NCBI RefSeq assembly: GCF_003265705.1
Contig: NW_020312775.1
Location: 6,152,546-6,216,545, forward strand
Reading direction: 5' to 3'
Origin: Callorhinus ursinus
Taxonomy: Eukaryota; Chordata; Mammalia; Carnivora; Otariidae
DNA length: 64,000 nt
Shown: positions 11,756 through 23,814 of the stretch, in pieces
Position numbering within the stretch: position 1 is the first letter of the stretch
Layout: every line of letters begins with the position of its first letter
Made by a program: the position numbers and the translations under genes
The notes under the pieces: generated by a model
What the model was told of the DNA's origin: nothing
What the model saw: the letters and a program-made list of their open reading frames with translations, nothing else
Database searches by the model: none

Positions 11756-13640
11756 TGTCATTTTTATATTCAAATGATATTCTTTGCTGTTAGCTGTCAT
11801 ACATTATGGGTGTCTGATGTTTATCCTTCTAATATGATTTATTTTCATTCATTTGTATATCTGTGCCTATTATGTGCAAGCTTCTATATTAAAGCTTTGA
11901 GAGATACAAAGATGAGCAACATATGGAACTTTCCCTCAAGGAGTTTATAAAGCTTCCTTTTTAGTTGGAGCAGTTGGGAATATAAAACATGTATAAAAAT
12001 ACCTATAATAAAAACATGTGATAAATGCCAGAATTTAGTGAAAAACTGTGCAAATCAAATAGCCTTTTCCTAGTCCTCATTACTTAGACCTTTCTGCAAC
12101 CTCCATGGGGTTTTAACGGATAGAGAAATGGCTTTTTATAGAACATAAATGAAGAAACTGACATTGTGGGGAATAAGATAAATTAGACATGGATCCTGCT
12201 GACAAAGATCTGCCAGGCTCATAAGGAAGATAACACATTTACATAAGTAACTAGAATAATAAGGAGAAATTTTAAGCACTATGAGAAAAGAACAGAAAAT
12301 AAGCTATGAGAGAAGAACTCATTTTGAGTTTTATTCTTATGAAATAAGTATGTGCTTTTGGACAACAGGCCTCTCAAAAACCTCTCTTTTACAAAGGTCT
12401 GTGGCATTTTTTTCCTGATGGTTGAAGTTACTAGAAGTCTGTTCTTTGGATAAGTGACATGTTACTCTATAAGCCTTTTTTTGGGGGGTGGGTGGAGGAC
12501 ACATTTATGTGCAGAGGCAGAGAAATAGAAGAAAGAAGGAAATCTAAGAGCAGAGGGATGTTTACTTGGTAGGGAAACAATTTCAAGAGTGCAACCCCTA
12601 TTAGGAAGTGATGAATCATTGGAGGTGAAAACAATGCTTTCCTGTGTATGAAGAGAGGGAAAAAATCAATATAGATGTAGCTGATACAAATAAACAGTGT
12701 GATCAATTTTATATTTCATGTGGAAAATCCATTTCATTGCTTTCTAATTACTATTCATATTTATATTCACTATATGAGATTTTGTAGTTAAAGAATAAGA
12801 CAAAAACAGCAAACTAAGAACATTTGGACTAGTCAATTTAAAAATAGTTACTATTTGGAGTATAAAGATCAAAGCTTTTTAGTAAAATTAGTTGCTATTT
12901 TTAGTAAAATAGCAACCCACAAATTGATTGAAAGCAGGTTACTTTGTTTCATTGTCAGGAATTATTCCCTAAACATAATACTTTTCTGAGGGAGGGTGGT
13001 ACTTTGAGTGGAAGAATTGGTCAGGCTGGCTATTATCTGTGCAGGATTGAGCTTTGCAAAAACATCTGGCATGATTAAACTTGACTGCCAACAGTGAAGG
13101 ATAAGAGTGTAATACAATTTTACTCATGTAGGCAGAACCACTCTACCAGAAATAGTAAAGTACACCAGAAGAAAGGTAATGTGAATATAATTCAGTCTAA
13201 AAATTCAGTGAGACAGGCATGCTACATTATTTTGGGATATTTCAAAAACCAATGTGACATAGCCTTTTCCTCAACAAATCCACATTGTTAAAGGTTCAAG
13301 GTGTTATTGGAAGGAACTATAATGATAGACATTAGTGTATAAGAAACTATAGATGTATGAAATAAAGCATATTTATATTTGAACTTCTAATGGTAGACTA
13401 AAAATGACCAAAGACTGGGTATTGTATGTGTCTATGCACTGTAGTATCCACTGTCTATTCTTCGTATTGAGCTTATAAACATTTAGGGGTTGGCATGGTG
13501 ATGTCCATTCATTCAGAGAGGTGCCAGCAATAACCTTTAAAATAATGTGAAGTATAACATTCATTTTTACCTTTTGAATAATATTTGATCATTGGATATT
13601 AAAAATATTTTAATTCATTAGAAAATTATAAAGTAATAGT
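11756..13640. other. mostly single-copy DNA
   Basis: No gene is seen. At 11840-11960, 'cctattatgtgcaagcttctat...caaggagtttataaag' resembles MIR/L2-era repeats, but is too diverged to classify. The rest is unremarkable A/T-rich DNA. Frames of 60-80 codons at 12467-12706, 13094-13291 and 13373-13564 have no recognisable protein wording. Confidence 0.55.
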
Positions 13641-13749
13641 TTTCTCACTCCTTTCACACACCAATCATTGGTTCTTCCATATTTCTTTCATATTTCTCCC
13701 TATCTTTCTTTCTCTTTCTCCACACACTTCCATGCTTCTCCCATAGTAG

Positions 13750-13750
<1 letters not shown>

Positions 13751-13788
<38 letters not shown>
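13751..13788. repeat. (AC)n microsatellite, about 19 units
   Basis: Uninterrupted AC dinucleotide run between 'agaa' and 'gtccttc'. Likely length-polymorphic. It lies in a pyrimidine-rich stretch that continues to about 14110. Confidence 0.97.
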
Positions 13789-13790
<2 letters not shown>

Positions 13791-13839
13791 CTTCTAAGAC
13801 CTTTTTCTTCTCCCCTGTCTTTTTCTTCCTCCTTTTGTA

Positions 13840-14250
13840 GCTCACGCTAACAGATTTCTTTTTTTCTTTTTTTTTTTTTTTTTTTTGGTATTTCTACTCC
13901 ATTCTTAGTATCATAGTCTCTTTGGTATTTCTTTTTCTCTATTTTTCTGTCTTCTCCCTTGTTTATCAGCTTCTATGGTGTTGCATTATTTGTTCAGGAC
14001 CCATCTCATTTACATTTCTGTTTATCTGAGTGTCTTTGCTTTTAGCTGTGCTCTTTCCTTTTCCTCTACTGTATTTTTTCTCTCTTTCTGCTAAACTTCC
14101 TTTCTACCAATCTGGTTATACATATCAAGGTCTCTGTATAGCCTGCCATGATCTCCAGGAGAAATAATTTGCTCCTTTGTGCTTCCAAGCATTTGTTCAA
14201 ATCTCTATAAGCACATTTACCACAATATATCATTTATTTCTGAGTGCTAG
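13840..14250. other. pyrimidine-rich single-copy DNA
   Basis: Contains a T-run at 13858-13886 and many CT-rich patches. No gene or confident repeat is seen. Confidence 0.5.
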
Positions 14251-14253
14251 ACA

Positions 14254-14750
14254 TGTAACCAAACTCAAGGGTTTCACCTTTTAAGATGCATTAAATTGAA
14301 CATGGTCCAAGGGTTGAAAGCAAAATACTTTTTATTACTTGCTACAAGTAAGGAGACAGAGAAATAGCTCTCAAAGCACTGTCTCTTTGTGGGGTTAGTG
14401 CAGGAAGGTTTTATTCCATGTATTAGAGGGCAGGGGCAGGGAGTTTGCATATACATTAAGGAACTTACACATATTCTATTACTTAGGCACTTTGGTTCAA
14501 TTGCACATGCCTAGCATGTCAACATGCTAGTGCATACATTGTATATTCAAAAAATGGTAGAAAATGCCACTCATAGGAGAATATCTCAGTATTATAATAA
14601 GCTAAAGGTAACTTTAGGACAACTCATGGGGCTTCTGCACAGGTCCTCAGCTCCAAACTGGCTCCAACTGGCTCACATAAGGAGCTATCATGTGGAACAC
14701 CTAGCTGGCCATCTCCTTAGTGGGGACTGCTGGTTCTGCAAAACAAAACA
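14254..14750 (-). repeat. possible solo LTR of an old endogenous retrovirus, minus strand
   Basis: Read on the minus strand this roughly 495-bp block starts with TG (TGTTTTG...) and ends with CA, and has AATAAA-type signals at + positions about 14410 and 14330, the usual layout of U3, R and U5. The phrase 'ccagcagtccccac' followed by a 'ctctaatacatgg-aataaaacc' region is LTR-like. No TSD is clear at the exact ends, so boundaries and class (perhaps ERV1) are tentative. No retroviral genes are present. Confidence 0.45.
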
Positions 14751-14861
14751 CATTGCTTCCCTGATTTGTCCTTTCTCCCTCCTCCTTTCTACTGATAGCT
14801 TTTAGCCCTATGATTTGAGTAACTACACACTGTATCCTAGCTAACAGGTAGAGTGATCATT

Positions 14862-15010
14862 GCTGAAGCACAGGACAGTGAAGACTATGGGAAGGGACAA
14901 ACTTGGATTTGAATCCTAACTGCACCACTTGGACAAGTTTCTTAATCTCTCTGGACTTCTTTCCCTAACTGATAATTATAAGGTGAACTATGTAAATTAT
15001 TATCTAAATT
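14862..15010 (-). repeat. MIR relic
   Basis: Matches the well-known MIR wording 'ggatttgaatcctaactgcaccactt' and 'aagtttcttaatctctctgga', giving the 'tgccacttactagctgtgtgacc...cctctctg' layout of the consensus. Ancient mammalian tRNA-derived SINE. Strand depends on the consensus convention used. Confidence 0.75.
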
Positions 15011-15289
15011 GAGGCATGTTTGAGAATGAAAGAGGGTTCTAAAAATGAAGTTAAATAATATTTGGAAATATTTATTTATTGACCAGCAAATTGGTTTTAT
15101 TTTATTAACAAACCTGTAAAATAGTTTTATACAAAAACTTTCCAAAAATAAAATCTTTCTAAAAGTTAAAACAACACATATTTTTGTACATTAAAGCAAA
15201 TTAAAAAAATATGTTTTATACTGATTACCTGAGCTGCCTCTGTAATCAAGATGTAAGATTTACACTACTTTAGAAGTTTTCCAATTAAT

Positions 15290-15860
15290 CCTCTCCTTGT
15301 TCCCCTGGCCCCAGGCAAACCTTGATCTGCTTTCTATGACTACAGAATAGTTTTGACTATTTTAAAATTTCATATAAATAGAATCATACTGCATGTACTT
15401 CTTTGGGTTTTTGTTTTTTATATTAATGTTCGTGCCCTCTTTTTCTAGGTAGTATTTCAATTTATGTACAGATCATAATTTATCTTCAGTGTTGTTTCAT
15501 TGAGGTTTCAGTGGGAAGTGAAAGTAGACCCTTGTGTCCAATCTGTATCAGCCTTATTTAAAAGAAATATCTTTCTTTTCCTGGTTTGCTGAGATTTCTT
15601 TTTACTGTTTTATTCCTGCATGGTTGCTAATTTGATTAGATCCCTTTTTTTCCTGGCTCTTTGGAGATAATCATTCTTTTATTTCTTCCCTTTTTCTGTT
15701 AAAACAGTGAATTACATTATAGATTTCCTAATGTTAAAAACCTTACATCCTTGAGATAAACACAACTTCATTGTATTCTATTGTCCTTTTTATCCATTGC
15801 TGGATTTAGTTTGCTACTGTTTCATTTACATTATTTGCATTTATTTTCTTTTTTTTCAGT
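15290..15860 (-). repeat. ancient L1 fragments, minus strand
   Basis: 15290-15470 carries L1M-type 3' UTR wording ('ccccaggcaaac', 'atttcatataaatagaatcatactg'). 15560-15850 carries ORF2 wording from the reverse transcriptase part ('gtgaattacat', 'ccttgagataaacacaactt', 'tgctggatttagtttgcta'). Both are strongly diverged and probably derive from one old element. Confidence 0.6.
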
Positions 15861-15954
15861 ATCCTAATTTTATTTTTTTCTTCTAAATTTGATTTTCCTA
15901 ATAATAAATGAATAGATTCACACTGTGGAAAATTGGGGGGAAAAACAGGAAAAA

Positions 15955-16078
15955 AATAACAGTGATCATAATCACTGTCACTTACTGAAAACTTTCTCTG
16001 TGCATTGGGCTTCACATACCTTACCTCATCTAATCCTCACCACAACCCTGCAAGGTAAGGTAATATAATCATTATCAT
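15955..16078 (+). repeat. MIR relic ending at the L1-3 junction
   Basis: The phrase 'catctaatcctcaccacaaccctgcaaggtaaggtaata' is the conserved MIR core ('aatcctcacaacaaccctatgaggtaggta'), read opposite to the MIR at 14862. It stops where L1-3 begins. The rest of the MIR is not seen beyond L1-3. Confidence 0.72.
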
Positions 16079-18932
16079 TTTTAAAAATTATTATTTTGTT
16101 CAATTAGCCAACATATAGTACATCATTAGTTATTGATGTAGTGTTCAATGATTCATTAGTTGCATATAACACCCAGTGCTCATCACCACACATGCCCTCC
16201 TTAATACCCATCACCCCGTTACTCCATCCCCCCACCCTCTTCTCTTCTGTAACCTTCAGTTTCTTTCCCGGAGTCCAGAGTCTCTCATGGTCTGTTTCCT
16301 TCTCTGATTTCTTCCCATTCAGTTTTCCCTCCCTTCCCCTGTGGTCCTCCACACTATTCCTTTTGTTCCATATATGAATGAAACCACATGATAATTGTCT
16401 TTCTCTGCTTGAATTACTTTACTTATCATATTCTACTCCAGTGCCATCCATGTCAATGCAAATGGTGGGCATACATCCTTTCTGATGGCTCAGTACTATT
16501 CCATTGAATATATCAACCACATCTTCTTCATCCATTCATCTGTTGAAGGACATCTCAGCTCCTTCCACAGTTTGGCTTTTGTGGACATTGCTACTATGAA
16601 CATTGGGGTGCATGTGCCCCTTCTTTTCACTTTTCACTACGTCTGTATCTTTGGGGTAAATACCTAGTAGTGCAATTGCTGGGTTGTAGGGTAACACTAT
16701 TTTTAACATCTTGAGGAACTTCCATACTGTTTTCCAGAGTGTCTGTAACAGCTTGCATTCCCACCAATAGTGTAAGAGGATTCCCCTTTCTGCACAGCCT
16801 CACCAACACTTGTCCCTGTCTTGTTAATTTTTGCCATTCTAACTGGTCAAAGGTGGTATCTCATTGTGGTTTTGATTTGTATTTCCCTAATGGCTAGTGA
16901 TGTTGAACATTTTTTCATGTGTCTCTTAGCCATTTGTGTGTCTTTAGAGTAGTGTCTGTTCATGTCTTCTGGTCATTTCTTGACTGGATTATTTGTTTTT
17001 TGGGTGTTGAGTTTGAGAAGTTCTTTATAGATCTTAGATATCAGCCCTTTATCTGAAATGTCATTTGCAAATATATTCTCCCATTCCATGGGTTGCCTCT
17101 TAGTTTTCTTGACTATTTTCTTTGCTGTGCAGAAGCTTTTCATCCTGATGAAGTCCCAAAAGTTCATTTTAGCTTTTGTTTCCCTTGCCATTAGATTCAT
17201 GTCTTGAAAGAAGTTGCTGTGGGCAATGTCAAAGAGGTCACTGCCTATGTTCTCTAGGATTTTGATGGATTCCTGTCCAACACTGAGATCTTTCATCCAT
17301 TTTGAGTTTATCTTTTTGTATGGTATAAGAGAATGGTTGAGTTTCATTCTTCTCCATGTGGCTGTCCAATTTTCCCAGCACCATTTATTGACGAGACTGT
17401 CTTTTTTCCATTGGATATTCTTTCCTGATTTTGAAAATTCATTGACCATAGAGTTGAGGGTCCATTTCTGGAGTCTCTATTCTGTTCCATTGATCTATGT
17501 GTCAGTTTTTGTGCCAATACCATGCTGTCTTGATGATCACAGCTTTGTAATATAGCTTGAAGACAGACATTATGATGCCCCCAGCTTTGGTTTCCTTTTT
17601 CAACATTCCTCTGGTGGTTTTGGGTCTTTTTTGGTTCCATACAAATTTTAGGATTATTTGTTACAGCTCTATGAAAAATGTCAATGGTATCTTGATAGAG
17701 ATTTCACTGAAAATGTAGATTGCTCTGGGCAGCATAGACATTTTCACAATTCTTCCAATCCATGAACATGGAAAGTTTTTCCATCTCTTTGTGTCTTCCT
17801 CAATTTCTTTCATAAGTGTTCTGTAATTTCAAGAGTATAGATCCTTTACCTCTTCAGTTAGGTTTATTCCTAGGTATCTAATGGTTTTTGGTGCTATTGT
17901 AAATGGAATTGATCCCTTAAGTTCTCTTTCTACAGTTACATTGTTACTATATAGAAATGCAGCTGGTTTCTGTGCATTGATTTCATATCCTGTCCTGTTG
18001 CTGAATTGCTGTATGAGTTCTAGTAATTTGGGGGAGGGAGTCTTTTGGGTTTTCCACATAAAGTATCATGTCATCTGCAAAGAGAGAGAGTTTGACTTCT
18101 TGGCCAATTTGGATGACTTTATTTCTTTTTGTTGTCTGATTGCTGAGGCTAGGACTTCTAGTACTATGTTTAACAATAATGGTGAGAATGGGCATCCCTG
18201 TTGTGTTTCTGACATTAAGGGAAAAGCTCTGTTTTTCCCCATTGAGAATGATATTCACTATGGGCTTTTCATAGATGACTTTTATGATATTGAGTTATGT
18301 TCCCTCTATCCCTATATTTTGAAGAGTTTTAATCAGGAAAGGCTGCTATATTTTGTTAAATGCTTTTTCTCTATCGATTGAGAGGATCATATAATTCTTG
18401 TCTCTTTTGTTAATGTGCTCTGTCACATGGATTGATTTGCAAATGTTGACCCACCCTTGCATCCCAGGAATAAATCCCACCTGGTCGTGGTGAATAATCA
18501 TTTTAATGTACAGTTGAATCCTATTGGCTCGGACCTTGTTGAGTATTTTGGCATCCGTGTCCATCAGGGATATTGGTCTGTAATTCTCCTTTCTGATAGG
18601 GTCTTTGTCTGGTTTTGGGATCAGGGTAATTCTGGCCTCATAGAACAAGTTTGGAAAATTTCCCTCCATTTTTATTTTTTTGAACAGCTTCAGTAGAATA
18701 GGTATGATTTCTTCTTTAAATGTTTGGTAGAAATCCCCTGGGAAGCCATCTGGCCCTGGACTCTAGTTTTTTTGGGAGATTTCATTGTTTCAATTTCTTT
18801 GGTGGTTATTGGACTGTTCAGACTGTCTATTTCTTCCTGTTTCAGTCTTGGTAGTTTATAAGTATCCAGGAATGCATCCATTTCCTCCAGGTTGCCTAGT
18901 TTGGTGACATATAGATGCTGATAGTAATTTCT

Positions 18933-19150
18933 TTTTTTTTTTTTAAAGATTTTATTTATTTATTTTGACAGAGAGAGAGAGAGAGAGAGACAGCAAGAGA
19001 GGGAACACAAGTGGCGGGGGGGTGGCAGGGAGGGAGAAGCAGGCTTCCCACAGAGCAGGTAGCCCAATGTGGGGCTTGATCCCAGGACACTGGGATCATA
19101 ACCTGAGCCGAAGGCAGATGCTTAATGACTGAGCCACCCAGGTGCCCCAC
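18933..19150 (-). mobile_element. Can-SINE inserted in L1-3 ORF2
   Basis: Minus-strand SINE: poly(T), 'aaagattttatttatttattttgacagag', (GA)n, body, and inverted tRNA-like head. Flanked by a perfect 14-bp TSD, TGATAGTAATTTCT, at 18919-18932 and 19151-19164. The reading frame of L1-3 resumes cleanly after it, so the SINE is younger than L1-3. Confidence 0.98.
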
Positions 19151-19506
19151 TGATAGTAATTTCTAATAATTTTCTCTATTTCCTTGGTATTAGTCATGAT
19201 TTCCCCTTTTTGATTCATACTTTTATTAATTTGGGTCCTTTCTTTTTTCTTTTGTATAAGTCTGGCCAGAGGTTTATCGATCTTATTAATTCTTCCAGAG
19301 AACAAGCTTCTAATTTCGTGGATCTGTTCTACTATTTTTCTAGTTTCTATTTAATCGATTTCTGCTCTAATCTTTATTATTTCTCTTCTCTTGCTTGTTT
19401 TAGACTTTATTTGCTGTTCTTTCTCCACATCCTTTAGATGTAAGTTTAGCTTGTGCATTTAGGATTTTTTTTCTAATTTTTTAAAAGAGGCTTGGATCCC
19501 TCTAAG

Positions 19507-20006
19507 TGTTGGGGTTAATATAGAGCATGAAATTAGCCATAATACCTGGCTTGGTAAAATGTAACACAGAGGTGACTGGGGGCAAGGGAAGGTTTCAAAG
19601 AAGGGCGTAGGCTTTTGGAATGCCGAGGCCTGCGAGGCCTGTGTGACCACTCTCCCATTGGAATGCCGTGGGGAGTTGCCTTCCTGAAGCTCTCTTAGCC
19701 CAAACTGCCACCCTGTGATCTAAGAGATATGTGCATTTTCCCTTAGCTATGTTTAGTAGAACATGCAGATTAGCATATCTTATCTTTCCCGTAAATCCTC
19801 TCAGTTTCAATAAGACCCCTTGTCACACATCACATGCTTGAGAAACAGTGATAAGGATATACTGAAGGACCAATAAAAGCAGGAGCAAAGAAGAGCAAAG
19901 GGTCTTCGTCTCTGACCATTGACCCCCTTGCTTTCTCCTCTCTTTCACAGCAAAATTTGGAGTAAACTTTCATCCATTGGTACAGGGATTGCTGGCCATC
20001 CTGGCA
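19507..20006 (+). mobile_element. solo LTR of an endogenous retrovirus, inserted in L1-3
   Basis: Exactly 500 bp of non-L1 sequence beginning TG and ending CA, flanked by a perfect 6-bp TSD, TCTAAG (19501-19506 and 20007-20012). Removing one TSD copy and the LTR restores the normal L1 wording 'tctaaggactgcctttgc'. A polyadenylation signal AATAAA sits at 19872-19877, and pyrimidine-rich U5-like sequence follows, so transcription would run on the + strand. No retroviral coding genes or second LTR are present, so this is a recombined solo LTR. A 6-bp TSD is typical of class II (ERV2, beta-like) proviruses; that class call is an inference. Confidence 0.9.
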
Positions 20007-20969
20007 TCTAAGGACTGCCTTTGCAGTATCCCATTGGTTTTGAACTGATATGTTTTCATTTTCATTTGTTTACATGAATTGTTTAAGTTCTTCTTTAATT
20101 TTCTGGTTCACCCATTCATTCTTTAGCAGAATGCTGTTTAACCTCCAAGTGTTTGTGTTCCTTCCAAATTTTTCCTTGTGGTTGAGTTCCAGTTTCAAAG
20201 CGTTGTGGTCTGAAAATATGCAGGGAATAATCTCAGTCTTTTGGTATCACTTGAGACCTGATTTGTGACCCAGTATGTGGCCCATTCCGGAGAAAGTTCC
20301 ATGTGCATTTGAGAAGAATAAGTATTCTGTTGTTTTAGTATGGAATGTTCTGTATATATCTATGAAGTCCATCCGGTCCAATGTATCATTCAAAGCTCTT
20401 GTTTCTTTGTTGATCTTCTGATTAGATGATCTGTCTATTGCTGTGAGTGTAATGTTGAAATTTCCTACAATTAATGTATAATTATCAGTATGCTTCTTTA
20501 TTTTGGTTATTAGTTGGTTTGTGTAATTGTATGCTCCCATGTTGGAAGCATAGATATTTACAATTGTTAGATATTCTTGTTGGACAGACCCTTTAAATAT
20601 GATTTGGTGTCCCTCTACATCTATTACCACAGTCTTTGGCTTAAAATCTAATTTGTCTGATATGAAGATTGCTAACCCAGCTTTCTTTTGAGGTCCATTG
20701 ATGTGGTTAATGGCTCTCCATCCCCTCACTTTCAATCTGTCTTTATGTGTAAAATGATTCTCTTGTAGACAGCATGTGGATGGGTCCTGCTTTTTTATCC
20801 CATCTGAAACCCTGTGTGTTTTGATGGGCTCATTAAGCCCGTTCACATTGAGAGTAACTATTGAAAGATAGGAATTTAGTGCCATTGTATTGCCTGTAAT
20901 ATCCCTGTTTCTATAGATTTTCTCTGTTTATTTCTGGTCTATGTGACTCTTGGGGTCTCTCTTCACTTA

Positions 20970-21851
20970 CAGAATCGCTCTAAATATTTCTTGGGTGGCT
21001 GGCTTGGTGGTCACATATTCTTCAGTTTCTGCCTGTCTTGAAAGCTCTTTATCTCTTCATTCATTCTGAATGATAGCCTTGCTGGATAAAGTATTCTTGG
21101 CTGCATGTTCTTTTCATTTAGTACCCTGAATATGTCTTGCCAGCCCTTTCTGGCCTGCCAGGTTTCTGTGGACAGGTCTGATGTTATTCTGATGTTCCTC
21201 CTTCCATATGTAAGGAAACTCCTCTCCCTGGCTACTCTCAGGATAGTTTCTTTGGCTGTTAAATTTGCAAGCTTCACTATTATAAGTTGGGGTGTTGATC
21301 TATTTTTATTGATTTTGGGAAGGGTCTTCTCTGCCTCTTGGACTAGAATGCTTGTTTCCTTCCCCAGATTAAGGAAGTTCTCAGCTATGATTTGCTCAAC
21401 AATACCTTCTAGTCCTCTATCTCTCTCCACCCCCTCAGGGATCCCAATAATTCTGACATTGGAAGTTTCATGGTGTAATTTATCCCTCTAAGTCTATTTT
21501 CATGGGCTATTAGCTGCTCATTCCTATCTTCCTAAGCTTCCTTCATTTCTATCAGTTTATCTCTAGATCACTAATTCATTCTTCTGCCTCATTTACCCTG
21601 TGTATTGGAGTATCCAGTTTATACTGCATCTCATTCATAGCATTTTTAAGTTTGGCCTGATTAGATCTCATTTCTGCCCTTAGAGATTCCATATTGTCAC
21701 TGATGCTTTCTTCAAGCCTCGCTAGAGACTTCATGATTACTGTCCTGAATTCTATCTCTGACATCTTGCGTATATCCATACGCATTAGTTCTGTGGGAGA
21801 GGACATTGTCTCTGGTTCTTTTCTTTGTTGAGAGTTCCTTCTCCTAGTCAT
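20970..21851 (-). pseudogene. L1-3 ORF1 remnant
   Basis: Starts with 'MTRRRNSQQRKEPE' at 21851, the usual carnivore ORF1p beginning. 21576-21851 encodes the coiled-coil segment, with heptad-like 'LARLEESISDNMESLRAEMRSNQAKL'-type wording. 21011-21430 encodes RRM and C-terminal domain, with 'STETWQARKGW' and 'RILYPARLSF'. The two blocks are separated by frame breaks, and the second ends at a stop short of the normal C-terminus. Confidence 0.9.
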
Positions 21852-23110
21852 TCTGTTGAGGGATGGATGAGTGAATGAAGAGAGTCCAAAATATCAACCA
21901 CGACCCAAACAAAATGCACCCTAGAAAAAATCCGAAGTGGTCGAAATCTACCACAGATATGCAACCAAAGCCAAGATGATCCAAAAGAATAAGAAAAAAG
22001 GAGAGGTGGGGAGAGAGATTATAATCTCTCAGGCTGGACAAAACAGGGTGATCTGCCTATTCCCAATTCATTTTGGTCTGTGTGTTAGAAGACACTACAT
22101 CCCAAAATTGTAAAGAAATCATAACTTTATATATATATATATATAATTATTTACATATATATATAAAATCAAGATAAAATTGAATAGAGTGAAAAACAGG
22201 ATAGTATGGGGTATAAATCTATAAAATGTAGATGTGAAAAAAATAAAAGTGAAAAAATGACTTAAAAACATAAATTGGGAAATAAGAATATATTTGAAAC
22301 AGGAAGAGGGTAAAAAAAAGTAAATAAGAAAAGAAACAAAAAAGAAATGTAACATTTTAGCCTGAAGTATAAAGGAGTCGTGTAGGAACACCTGGAGTTA
22401 TCCCTCTGTTATTTTCTCCTGGTGCTAGAGTTGTACAGTCCCATGTGAAATAAGCTTATCATTCACCTGTTCTTCCAGTCTGTCTTCTGGGGGAGCGGCT
22501 TGCTGCTTGGCTTCTCAGGCATCTTTGCCTGGGTGGAGTTGACCCACCCCTTGTCGGGGTTATGGGCTTAATGTGAGCTGGTCATCTGTCTGTGTGGCTT
22601 TTGTTCCCTGGCCTCTTTCTGCTTCTCTTTAGAGGGTCAGAGTAAATATGGCCATGAGGGAATCTCTGACCCAGAACTGCAAGGTTGTTCCATAAATCCT
22701 CCAGGTCAAACCCTCTCCACTTCTATGTGTACCAAACTCCCCAGACTCAAGCTATTCATGCTTATTGCACCTGTCCCAGGGGAGTTCTGGGGACCCGTGA
22801 GCATCTCTGTGCTTTGTGACTTTGCAATTGCTAGTGGCTGTGAGTGAGCACCCTCTTTGCAGCTCCCAGGTCGCACGAGGTGCTGTCCCAGTGTCCTTTC
22901 GTGGGCCACACTGCACTGAGAGCTGTTACTCTGTCATGGGTGCAAGCCATTTTAGATCTCCTCTAGGATGTTAAATAGCCCTCACCTTTCCAGTGGCCAG
23001 CTTATGGATGCTCCCTCCACTTGCCGTTTATCTTCCAATATTTCCTCTGAAGATTCGAGGTTCCACACCAGGGAGTGATTTCTCTATTTTTCTTTCTTGA
23101 GATATGTTCT
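21852..23110 (-). promoter_or_regulatory. L1-3 5' UTR
   Basis: About 1.25 kb with the usual A/T-rich proximal part, including (TA)n at 22126-22144, and a more GC-rich distal part (22480-22950). It carries a single copy of the 'ttttggtctgt..gttagaag' unit that is duplicated in L1-7. Frames here are noise. Confidence 0.72.
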
Positions 23111-23114
23111 GTAA

Positions 23115-23780
23115 GATTGATTTATCTCTTCCTTATTTATTAGGGGAAAGTTCTATCTTAGTTTTCTTTTGTTGTGGTAAATAATTACCCTAAAATTTAG
23201 CAGCTTAAGACAGCACCCACTTATCATCCTTAGTTCCATAGGTCAGAAGTCAGGTGGCATTGTTGGTTTCTCTGCTTGAAGTCTCACAGGCCAAAATTAA
23301 GATGTCAAAATGGCTGCATTCCCTTCTAGGCTTTCTAGGGTAGAGTCTATTTTGAGGTTCATCAGCCCATAGTCTAAATTCAGTTCCATGCAGCTATAGG
23401 TTTCTCAGGTTCCTGTTTCCTTGAATAAGCTAATTAACAACCTTAATTCCATCAATAAAGTCTCTTTTGACTTGTAATATGACATGTTCACTGGCATAAC
23501 CCCAGAGGCAAAGATCACAAGGACCTAAAATTTTGCCTACTGAAAGTTCATCTGTAGAAGCATCTGTGACTGGTCTTTTCTCTGTGTAAAATATTTTAGC
23601 TGCTAATCTTTACAAATACAATTTTAAGATTTTCTATTTCTTCTTGACAATTTACAAAGTATAATTCTTATAGTGATTTATGCATTTTAATGCAAGTTTT
23701 CAATTTTTTGTGTAATTTTTTATAAGATTTTCTTATCTTTTAAATCTTTGCAGTAAGTGCAATCATATACCCTTTTTTGG
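23115..23780. repeat. ancient interspersed repeat plus single-copy DNA
   Basis: 23158-23560 has wording of a common old mammalian repeat ('gtggtaaataattaccctaaaatttagcagcttaagacagca', 'ggtcagaagtcagg'), which I recognise as repetitive but cannot assign to a family. 23570-23780 is A/T-rich with nothing recognisable. Confidence 0.45.
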
Positions 23781-23814
23781 TGGAAATAAATTCAAATATA
23801 CTTTTAATCATAGG

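Larger units (their letters stand above)
16400..20885 (-). pseudogene. L1-3 ORF2, interrupted by a SINE and an LTR
   Basis: The N-terminal 212 codons (20247-20885) are open from a normal ATG: 'MALNSYLSIVTLNVNGLN', then 'LQENHF' where L1 normally has LQETHF, then 'VGNFN' where the endonuclease metal-site motif is normally GDFN. Later blocks keep '[10 protein letters not shown]', '[13 protein letters not shown]' and the reverse transcriptase box 'FADDMILY' (about 18060-18090). The frame is then destroyed by the SINE, the LTR and several stops. N replacing the Asp of GDFN would be expected to damage endonuclease activity. Confidence 0.92.
16079..23110 (-). mobile_element. L1-3: near full-length LINE-1, minus strand
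   Basis: Minus-strand order: 5' UTR (about 23110 to 21852), ORF1 (21851 to about 20970), ORF2 (20885 down to about 16400) and 3' UTR (to 16079). It hosts two later insertions in ORF2, a SINE (18933-19150) and a solo LTR (19507-20006). Removing these leaves about 6.3 kb, which fits a full-length L1. The 5' boundary is approximate and no TSD is obvious. Confidence 0.93.

Noticed and set aside
13751..13788. Tandem repeat as a CRISPR-like array or satellite
   Set aside because: Simple dinucleotide microsatellite without spacers.
19507..20006. Non-L1 block in L1-3 as a processed gene copy
   Set aside because: TG/CA ends, exact 6-bp TSD, no poly(A) tail and an internal AATAAA fit an LTR, not a processed transcript.
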